From NCBI GenBank assembly GCA_028711355.1, contig JAQTSL010000051.1, positions 1-15,425 of the forward strand: a DNA stretch of 15,425 nt, in the 5' to 3' direction. The stretch comes from Rhodoferax sp. GTDB lineage: Bacteria > Pseudomonadota > Gammaproteobacteria > Burkholderiales > Burkholderiaceae_C. Positions 8,191-14,744 of this stretch are shown here, in pieces. The notes under the pieces were generated by a model. It ran no database searches. It had not been told where the DNA came from and saw only the letters and a program-made list of their open reading frames with translations. Each line of letters starts with the position of its first letter. The first letter of the stretch is position 1. The translations under genes were made by a program, and so were the position numbers.

Positions 8191-10215
8191 TCAATAGGGT
8201 TTGAAATGGCCGCCCGCGCGACGCCCGGGCGCGACCACGGCATGGCGGCTGGGCACTTGCGCCGCGCCGCCCAGGTTGAAGAAACCCACGGTTTGCTGCA
8301 ACTGCTCGGCCTGCCCCGACAACTCTTCGCTGGTGGCAGCCAGTTCTTCTGACGCACTGGCGTTTTGCTGCGTGGCTTTGGAAAGCTGTCCCATGGCTCC
8401 GCCAATTTGCGTCACCGATTCGTTTTGTTCGCTGCTGGCGGCGACAATTTCTTGCACCAGTTCGCTGGTCTTCTGGATGCTGGGCACGATCGCGTCGAGC
8501 AGTTTGCCGGCGCGCTCGGCCGTAGTGACGCTGGAGCCTGCGAGTTCACCTATTTCTTTCGCCGCTTCCTGGCAGCGCTCGGCCAGCTTGCGTACCTCTG
8601 CGGCCACCACGGCAAAACCCTTGCCGTGTTCACCAGCGCGTGCGGCTTCAATGGCGGCGTTCAAGGCCAACAGGTTGGTCTGGTAGGCAATGTCGTCCAC
8701 GATGCCAATCTTGGCGGCGATCTGCTTCATGGCCGCCACGGTCTGGTTCACGGCACTGCCGCCGTCGGTGGCTTCCCTGTTGGCCTTGGTGGCCATACCG
8801 TCCGTGACCTTGGCGTTGTCGCTGTTCTGGTTGATGCTGGCACTCATCACATCAATCTGGCTCGTGGTTTCTTCCACGCTGGCGGCTTGCTCGCTGGCGG
8901 CCTGGCTCAGGGATTGCGCCGTGGCGGACACCTGGTTGGCCGCGCCGGTGAGGGCATCTGCCGCACCGCGAATTTCTTCCACGATGCCGGTCAAGGTTTC
9001 AAAACTGTGGTTGGCGTCGTGCTTCACGCGATTAAACGCGCCCTGGGTTTCGCGGTCAATGCGTTGCGTGAGGTCGCCGCGCGCCAACGCCTCAAACACC
9101 CGCGCCATGTCATCAATGACACCGGCCAGCCGGTCGATGGTGACGTTGGTGGCGCGCTTGAGGTCGTCAAATGTACCCGCATACGTGTGGGTGATGCGCT
9201 GGCTCAGGTCACCCTGTGACAGGGCGTCAAAAATACGCCCGAAATCATCAAACGCCATGGCGGTCACGTCCATCACCGCGTTGATACCCTCGCACAGCTC
9301 GCGCACCTGGCCGGTCATGGTCGACACGTCGATGCGCTGGCTCAAGTCACCCTGGCGCGCCGCCTGGGTCACATTTTGTGCGCGTTCCACTGCCGCCTTC
9401 AGCATGACATTGGCCTGATGTTCTGCCGTAACGTCGGTCGCCACCTTGATCACCTTGAGCACGCGACCCATCTCGTCCGCCACCGGGGTATAGACCGCTT
9501 GCAGCCAGACTTCGTGCCCGCCTTTGCCAACGCGCTGGAAGGTTTGCTGTTGTGCCTTGCCGGCTTTCAGGTCGGCCCAAAACTGGGCGTAGGCCGGGCT
9601 GGCGGCATAACCGGGTTCCACCAGCAACCGATGGTGCTGCCCCACCAGCTCGGTGGCGCTATAGCCCATGAAGTCGGCAAAGTTGGCGTTCACTTGCAGC
9701 ACCTGGCCGCTCAGGTCAAATTCGATCATGCCGTAAACGGCATCAATGGCATTCAGAATGCCGCGCGCGTTTTGGCGCTCGGCCTCGGCGGTGGTGATGT
9801 CGTAGCGCACGCCCAGGTATTTGGTGGGCTTGCCGCGCTCGTCCAGAAACGGTGCAATGACCGCATCCACGTAGTAGGGCACACCGTCCTTGGTGCGGTT
9901 CTTGATGATGCCGCGAAACATCTCGCCACGCCCGATCGTGGCCCAGAGCTGCTTGAAGGTTTCCTTGGGCATGTCGGGGTGGCGCGTAGTGCTGTGCGGG
10001 TGGCCAATGAGCTCGTCACGCGGGTACTTGGAGACGTCGATGAACTTCTGGTTGATGCTGACAATGTCGCCCTTTTTATCCGACTCCGACACGATGCTGG
10101 TGACGTCCATGATGGCCTTGCGCACCGCAAGCTCTTGCGTCAGCTCGGCAATGTGGCGGTTGATGGCCTCGCCCCCAAACAGGCGCTCGAACAAAGTAAA
10201 TTTTTTAGCACTCAT
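8191..10215 (-). CDS. Soluble methyl-accepting chemotaxis protein with two PAS domains and HAMP-like repeats
   Basis: A 674-residue chemoreceptor without membrane segment, so probably cytoplasmic. PAS-1 (about 28-145) is Aer-like: N55 in SINQKF, RHPDMPKETFKQLW (78-91) and KNRTKDGVPYYV, the pattern of FAD-binding aerotaxis PAS domains. PAS-2 (about 150-266) has no assigned cofactor. Next come three HAMP-like units, each with a GDLSQR or GDLTQR turn (289, 335, 380). The methyl-accepting domain (about 418-647) has the YQTNLLALNAAIEAARAGE hairpin tip and Glu/Gln-rich methylation helices (SEQAASVEET, SSEQNESVTQ). A Pro/Arg/Gly-rich tail ends in FKPY. C548 replaces a Ser present in the two paralogues. 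The ATG at 10215 is chosen because GGAG lies 6 bases before it; an upstream extension to 10323 would overlap cheV and lacks family character. The likely job is redox or energy taxis. Confidence 0.93.
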   Translation of the reverse strand: MSAKKFTLFERLFGGEAINRHIAELTQELAVRKAIMDVTSIVSESDKKGDIVSINQKFIDVSKYPRDELIGHPHSTTRHPDMPKETFKQLWATIGRGEMFRGIIKNRTKDGVPYYVDAVIAPFLDERGKPTKYLGVRYDITTAEAERQNARGILNAIDAVYGMIEFDLSGQVLQVNANFADFMGYSATELVGQHHRLLVEPGYAASPAYAQFWADLKAGKAQQQTFQRVGKGGHEVWLQAVYTPVADEMGRVLKVIKVATDVTAEHQANVMLKAAVERAQNVTQAARQGDLSQRIDVSTMTGQVRELCEGINAVMDVTAMAFDDFGRIFDALSQGDLSQRITHTYAGTFDDLKRATNVTIDRLAGVIDDMARVFEALARGDLTQRIDRETQGAFNRVKHDANHSFETLTGIVEEIRGAADALTGAANQVSATAQSLSQAASEQAASVEETTSQIDVMSASINQNSDNAKVTDGMATKANREATDGGSAVNQTVAAMKQIAAKIGIVDDIAYQTNLLALNAAIEAARAGEHGKGFAVVAAEVRKLAERCQEAAKEIGELAGSSVTTAERAGKLLDAIVPSIQKTSELVQEIVAASSEQNESVTQIGGAMGQLSKATQQNASASEELAATSEELSGQAEQLQQTVGFFNLGGAAQVPSRHAVVAPGRRAGGHFKPY
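8275..8964 (-). repeat. Methyl-accepting domain repeat, copy 1
   Basis: Encodes the same ~230-residue signalling domain as 11749-12438 and 14898-15425. From the MKQIA segment to the end of the hairpin the three proteins differ at only about a dozen positions, and long stretches are also identical in DNA apart from third-base changes. Direct orientation. Homologous recombination between copies could delete the genes between them. Confidence 0.8.
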
Positions 10216-10252
10216 CGCGGGCTCCACAAGGGCTTGAGGTGTTTTTGATGCA

Positions 10253-11206
10253 TCAGCCCAGCACCCGGCGCAGCGTGGCGGCGAGCTCGCGCGGCGAAAA
10301 TTTGCCGACATAGCCGTCGGCACCGACTCCTTTGACGTGGTTCTCGTTGGTGGTACCGGTCAGTGATGAATGGATCACCACCGGCACACCGGCAAAGCGC
10401 GCATCCTGCTTGATCAGTTTGGTCAGCGTAAAGCCATCCATTTCAGGCATTTCCAGATCCGTCAGCACAATGGCAATCTTGTCTTTGACGTGCCCGCCAT
10501 CGGTTTTGACCTGATCGGCCAGCGCTTGCAGATAGTCCCACGCTTCCTTGCCGGTTTTGGTCATGACAAAGTCAACCCCCATGGCTTTCAGGCCGATCTC
10601 GATCACCGATCGCGCCACAAACGAGTCGTCGGCCACCAGTATCCTGGAGCCCGGTGGCAGTTGCAAGGCCTCGCCCACCACTTCTTTGTCAAGCTCTTCC
10701 TTGGCCTGGGGGGTCACGTCGCGCAGCACCTGTTCCACATCCAGCACCTGCGCCAGCCGGGTGTCGGGGTTGCCGGCATCCAGGCGTGCAATGCCTGTGA
10801 CCAGCGCACCCGCGTGCGTGCCCTCAGCGGGAATCACCTGGTCCCATTCCAGCCGCACGATTTCGCGCACGTCTTCCACGGCAAAGGCCTGCACCGTGCG
10901 GGCAAACTCAGTCACCATCAAAATGGTATGGCCCAGACGGGGCTTGCAGCCGACCACGGCGGACAGGTCAATCACCGGGATGATCTGGCCGCGGATATTG
11001 GCCACGCCCAGCACGTGTTCGTGTGAATTGGCCAGCGCCGTGATCTTGGGCATGACCAGCACCTCGCGCACCTTGAACACGTTGATGCCGTATAGCTCGC
11101 GTTCACCGGTGCCGGGCGATTCGCCCAGGCGAAACAGCAACAGTTCAAACTTGTTGGTACCCGCCAGGCGGGTGCGTTCTCCGATGTCCCGGTCGTGTGG
11201 ATTCAT
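10253..11206 (-). CDS. cheV: CheV: CheW-receiver coupling protein
   Basis: Couples receptors to CheA and, when phosphorylated, tunes that coupling as an alternative adaptation route. 317 residues from the ATG at 11206. The CheW-like domain spans about 17-165 (LYGINVFKVREVL, VLGVANIRGQIIPVIDLS, DVEQVLRD). The receiver spans about 187-317, with acidic D193/D194, phospho-acceptor D250 in VLTDLEMPEMDGF, S280/S281 and K302. All residues needed for phosphorylation are present. A TTG four codons upstream is an alternative start but less likely; no strong ribosome binding site precedes either. It lies 44 bases after the preceding MCP gene and 37 bases before the next, within the run. Confidence 0.93.
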   Translation of the reverse strand: MNPHDRDIGERTRLAGTNKFELLLFRLGESPGTGERELYGINVFKVREVLVMPKITALANSHEHVLGVANIRGQIIPVIDLSAVVGCKPRLGHTILMVTEFARTVQAFAVEDVREIVRLEWDQVIPAEGTHAGALVTGIARLDAGNPDTRLAQVLDVEQVLRDVTPQAKEELDKEVVGEALQLPPGSRILVADDSFVARSVIEIGLKAMGVDFVMTKTGKEAWDYLQALADQVKTDGGHVKDKIAIVLTDLEMPEMDGFTLTKLIKQDARFAGVPVVIHSSLTGTTNENHVKGVGADGYVGKFSPRELAATLRRVLG

Positions 11207-11250
11207 GGTCTGTGGCAATCTTGGGTTGACGTGCTTTGGCTGGCCTGAAC

Positions 11251-13626
11251 TCAGACCGAGCCACGCTTGATCCGGCCCAGCGTGGCAATCACCTGGTTGG
11301 AGGCCTGGGTAAACGCCGAACGCGGACCAATCATGTTGGTGGCGTCGTCAAACCGGCGCTGGTTGATGATGTGCGCCACGTCGCCGGCGCTGCGGTGAAA
11401 GTGCTTGTGCTCGCCGATCAGCTTGGCAAACTCGCTGCTTGACCCCAGCGCGGCCTTGCCCTCAGAGTAAATCCACTTGCCCAGCTCGCACGCATCGTCG
11501 CGCGCAATGGTCTCGGCCTTGAGTTGCTCCTGGTGCGTGATGGCGGTCCTGAACTTGGTCTTCCACTGGGCGTGCGCGTTGATCACCTTGTCAAAGTCGA
11601 GATTCAACGCAGTCGTTCGCCGCGTCGCTGCACCCGCAGGCAACGCCAGCGTTTGCGGCGTTGCGCTGCTTGGGCTGGTACCCCACGCACGCGCCTGCTG
11701 CGTGCGCTGCGCGCGCCGATCTGGCACGCTGGCTGCGCCGTCGCCGATGTTGAAAAAGGCAATGCTTCGCTGCAATTGTTCCGCCTGACCCGATAGCTCT
11801 TCGCTGGTGGCGGCCAACTCTTCGGACGCGCTGGCGTTTTGCTGCGTGGCCTTGCTCAGTTGCCCCATGGCACCGCCAATTTGCGTCACCGCTTCGCTTT
11901 GTTCGCTGCTGGCAGCGGCAATTTCCTGCACCAGTTCGCTGGTCTTTTGAATGCTGGGCACGATCTCGTCCAACAACTTGCCGGCCCGCTCGGCGGTGGT
12001 CACGCTGTTGCCCGCCAGTTCGCTGATTTCTTTCGCGGCTTCCTGGCTGCGTTCGGCCAGTTTGCGTACCTCAGCGGCCACCACGGCAAATCCTTTGCCG
12101 TGTTCGCCGGCGCGTGCCGCTTCAATGGCGGCGTTCAGCGCCAGCAAATTGGTTTGGTAAGCAATGTCATCCACAATACCGATCTTGGCGGCGATCTGCT
12201 TCATGGCGGTCACCGTTTGGCTTACCGCGCTGCCTCCATCGACTGCCTCTTTGGTGGTTTTGGTGGCCATGCCATCCGTCACCTTGGCGTTGTCGCTGTT
12301 TTGGTTGATGGACCCACTCATCACCTCCACTTGCGAGGTGGTTTCTTCCACGCTGGCGGCTTGTTCGCTGGCGGCCTGGCTCAGCGACTGCGCGGTGCTG
12401 CTGACCTGGTTGGCCGCACCGGTGAGGGCATCGGCGGCAGCGCGCACTTCGCCAATGACCTGCGTCAACTTGTCTGTGGACGCGTTGACGCTGTCCTTGA
12501 CTTGACCAAACACGCCCTGGCAATCGCGCTGGATGCGCTGCGTCAAGTCACCCTCGGCGACACCAACCAGCACCTGCGCCACATCATTCATGGTCAATTG
12601 GGTGGTGGCAATGAGCTGGTTCATGGCTTCACTCAAGGTGGCAAAAAATCCCACTTTGTCAGTCAACGTCAACCGCTGATCCAGGTCACCCTGCACCGCC
12701 GCCGACACCACCCGCGCCAATTCCTTTTCTGTGGCCAGTTCCTGGGTGCGGTCAGCCCACTCCACCACCGTACCCATGCGCTCGCCATGGGTGTCCAGCA
12801 CTGGGCTGGCGCTCAGGCCAAATGACCGGCCAGCTATCTCAATTTGGGTGCTGTAAGTGCCCGTGAGCTGGTCCAGCAGGTCACGCTGGTGAGTGGGATT
12901 TTTATGGAACTGGTCGATGCTTTGGCCCAGCAGGGCGCTGGCATCAAAGTTTGGCAACGCCTGGCGCAGCGCCGCCTGATTGCGCTGCATCATGGTAGCC
13001 AAGGTTTCATTCATGTAGATGATGTCGTGCTGTGCATTGGCGATCATCACGTTGGTGCTGCACTTGTCCAGTGCGTTGCGAATGCGCAGGTTCTCGTTGG
13101 CCACGCGTTGTTCTTTTTCTTGGGCGGTCTGCTTGTCCGCCGCGGCCTGCGCCTCACGCTCGGCGTTATCAGACAGGGTTTGCAACGACTGGTTGGTTTG
13201 CGTCAGCGAATTGGCAAACGTGCCGCGCAACCCCGTGCTTTGGGCGCGCCTGAAATACTGACCCAGGCTGGTGTAATGCAGCACCGTGGCCTGCTCCCTG
13301 AAGCACGCCTCTAACTGGTCCAGCATGTCGTTGAAGTCCCAGCACAAATCATGAAACAAGCCGTGGGTGGGCAACTGGTGCAGGCGGCGCTCAAACTTGC
13401 CGTGCGCAATGTCGCGCGCGATGGCCTGAATTTCGAGCACATAACGCTGCTGACTTTGCAGACGTGCCTGCCAGACCATCAGGCACACCAATGCAGGCAG
13501 CAGCCACACCAGGGCGAACGCGTTCCAGCCCTCGTGCCAGCTTTGCAGCAGTGCACCGGCGACCAAAATGCCACCCAGCAGCCAGGCCATGCCGACACCT
13601 TCAGAGCGAGAGGATGAGCTGTTCAT
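11251..13626 (-). CDS. Membrane MCP with Aer2-type heme PAS and C-terminal CZB zinc domain
   Basis: A 791-residue receptor. Two membrane helices (about 12-29 and 35-53) are joined by a very short loop, so there is no periplasmic ligand domain and sensing must be internal. Next are HAMP-like segments (about 60-155), a short coiled coil, then a PAS domain (about 183-297) with STNVMIANAQHDIIYMN, FHKNPTHQ and VVEWADRT. H241 and W290 sit 49 residues apart, as do the heme-ligating His and oxygen-stabilising Trp I recall in Pseudomonas Aer2. Two HAMP-like units follow (GDLDQR, GDLTQR), then the methyl-accepting domain (about 397-626), then a Pro/Ala/Arg-rich linker. Last is a CZB domain with probable zinc ligands H685 (HAQWK), C713 (CELGKWIY), H740 and H744 (HKHFH). 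The ATG at 13626 overlaps the preceding PAS gene by 26 bases. It lacks the FKPY tail of its paralogues. Confidence 0.93.
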   Translation of the reverse strand: MNSSSSRSEGVGMAWLLGGILVAGALLQSWHEGWNAFALVWLLPALVCLMVWQARLQSQQRYVLEIQAIARDIAHGKFERRLHQLPTHGLFHDLCWDFNDMLDQLEACFREQATVLHYTSLGQYFRRAQSTGLRGTFANSLTQTNQSLQTLSDNAEREAQAAADKQTAQEKEQRVANENLRIRNALDKCSTNVMIANAQHDIIYMNETLATMMQRNQAALRQALPNFDASALLGQSIDQFHKNPTHQRDLLDQLTGTYSTQIEIAGRSFGLSASPVLDTHGERMGTVVEWADRTQELATEKELARVVSAAVQGDLDQRLTLTDKVGFFATLSEAMNQLIATTQLTMNDVAQVLVGVAEGDLTQRIQRDCQGVFGQVKDSVNASTDKLTQVIGEVRAAADALTGAANQVSSTAQSLSQAASEQAASVEETTSQVEVMSGSINQNSDNAKVTDGMATKTTKEAVDGGSAVSQTVTAMKQIAAKIGIVDDIAYQTNLLALNAAIEAARAGEHGKGFAVVAAEVRKLAERSQEAAKEISELAGNSVTTAERAGKLLDEIVPSIQKTSELVQEIAAASSEQSEAVTQIGGAMGQLSKATQQNASASEELAATSEELSGQAEQLQRSIAFFNIGDGAASVPDRRAQRTQQARAWGTSPSSATPQTLALPAGAATRRTTALNLDFDKVINAHAQWKTKFRTAITHQEQLKAETIARDDACELGKWIYSEGKAALGSSSEFAKLIGEHKHFHRSAGDVAHIINQRRFDDATNMIGPRSAFTQASNQVIATLGRIKRGSV
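11749..12438 (-). repeat. Methyl-accepting domain repeat, copy 2
   Basis: Second of three nearly identical signalling-domain coding stretches, same orientation as copies 1 and 3. It differs from copy 1 by scattered substitutions such as ISELAGN for IGELAGS and SEAV for NESV. Confidence 0.8.
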
Positions 13627-14119
13627 AGCTGACTCCTTTTTGATTCAGAACCGAACCCAGCAGCGCCAGCGAGGCCTCGCACGCGTCTTTGGGGCCGGCG
13701 CGTTGCTCTTCGACCAGCATGGCTTTGTACACATCGGTCACGACCGCAATCGCTTTGGGTTGCGCCTTGCGCCGTACGCTGAAGTAACCCAGCACGTTGC
13801 CCTGCGCATCCAGGTCGGGCGTGACATTGGCAAACACCCAATAAAAATCACCGTTTTTGCTCATGTTCTTCACGTACGCAAAACACTCTTTTTTGGCCTC
13901 CAGGGTGTCCCACAAAAACTTGAACACGCCACGCGGCATGTCGGGGTGGCGCACGATGTTGTGCTGCGCGCCCAGCAGCTCGTTTTCTGCATAACCAGAA
14001 AACTCGACAAAGATGCGGTTGCAATAGGTGATGCGGCCTTTCAGGTCGGTTTTGCTGACGATGAAATCGTCGTCGCGCATCAGGCGCTCATGCTGGGTCG
14101 GTTCAACCTTATAGTTCAT
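13601..14119 (-). CDS. Stand-alone Aer-type PAS protein, probable FAD redox sensor
   Basis: A 172-residue soluble protein made of one PAS domain (about 12-118) plus a ~50-residue helical tail. It has no HAMP, membrane or methyl-accepting part, although its sequence closely follows the sensor domain of the E. coli aerotaxis receptor Aer: ITYCN with N34, GAQHNIVRHPDMPRGVFKFLWDTL with R57, H58, D60, F66 and W70, and NMSKNGDFYWVFANVTP. These residue numbers coincide with those I recall as needed for FAD binding in Aer. The ATG at 14119 has AAGGAG 9 bases upstream. It overlaps the start of the membrane MCP gene by 26 bases, so the two are made together. It may pass a redox signal to that or another receptor as a split sensor; this is inference. 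Confidence 0.88.
   Translation of the reverse strand: MNYKVEPTQHERLMRDDDFIVSKTDLKGRITYCNRIFVEFSGYAENELLGAQHNIVRHPDMPRGVFKFLWDTLEAKKECFAYVKNMSKNGDFYWVFANVTPDLDAQGNVLGYFSVRRKAQPKAIAVVTDVYKAMLVEEQRAGPKDACEASLALLGSVLNQKGVSYEQLILSL
13633..13638 (-). promoter_or_regulatory. Strong ribosome binding site for the CZB-domain MCP gene
   Basis: AAGGAG on the minus strand, 6 bases before the ATG at 13626 and inside the coding end of the PAS gene. It decides the overlapping start and indicates translational coupling of the two genes. Confidence 0.75.
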
Positions 14120-14179
14120 AGCACAATTCTCCTTTTTTAAAGGGCTGGTCAGAGTGGTCTGAAGTTTTTCAATGCGTCA

Positions 14180-14722
14180 TCAAACGCCCTGGTGCTGTTC
14201 AGCCAACGCTACCATGTCATCAATATTCAGGGCACGCTCGGGCTCAAGAATCACGATGAATTCAGACCCTACCTTGCCCAGTCCGCGGATAAAGTCGCGC
14301 TGCACCGTGGTGCCAAATTGGGGCGGCGGCTCAATCGCACTGGCGGCGATGTCAATCACCTCGCTGACCGCATCCACCAGCAGGCCAAGTTCGACTTTGT
14401 CGCCGTCCGGGCCTACGTCAAAGATGATGACGCAGGTTTTTTTGCCAAATTCGGTTTTGACGCGACCAAAGCGCGACTGCAGGTCGATCACCGGCACCAC
14501 GGCACCACGCAGGTTGATGATGCCGCGCACAAACTCAGGCATCAGTGGCACCACCGTCATCGCGCCGTGCTGGATGATCTCACGCACATTGCGGATATCA
14601 ATGGCGAAGATCTCGTCACCCAGGCTGAAGCTCAGGTACTGTTGACTCTCGTCTTTGGCCATCTGGGCCCCAGCGGGGTTTGGCGTCTGCCCGGGAGCAA
14701 TCAATGCTTGATGGTGTGACAT
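14180..14722 (-). CDS. cheW: CheW: chemotaxis coupling protein
   Basis: Scaffold linking receptor tips to the CheA kinase in the array. 180 residues from the ATG at 14722. A ~25-residue Pro/Ala/Gln-rich leader precedes the CheW fold: QQYLSFSLGDEIFAIDIRNVREI (27-49), FVRGIINLRGAVVPVIDLQSRFG (64-86), VIIFDVG, GLLVDAVSEVIDI (113-125), FIRGLGKV and FIVILEPERAL. The NLRG-PVIDL core that contacts receptors is intact. A second Met at residue 21 is an alternative start. Only a weak GAGAG precedes the ATG. It lies 22 bases after the MCP gene to its right and 60 bases before the PAS gene; that gap holds a 5-base TCAGA/TCTGA hairpin without a T-run. Confidence 0.93.
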   Translation of the reverse strand: MSHHQALIAPGQTPNPAGAQMAKDESQQYLSFSLGDEIFAIDIRNVREIIQHGAMTVVPLMPEFVRGIINLRGAVVPVIDLQSRFGRVKTEFGKKTCVIIFDVGPDGDKVELGLLVDAVSEVIDIAASAIEPPPQFGTTVQRDFIRGLGKVGSEFIVILEPERALNIDDMVALAEQHQGV

Positions 14723-14744
14723 GGCAGTTCTCTCACAATCGAAC

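Noticed and set aside
10216..10323. Upstream extension of the soluble MCP (36 extra residues)
   Set aside because: It would overlap the cheV end; the residues look like noise, and the ATG at 10215 has a well-placed GGAG.
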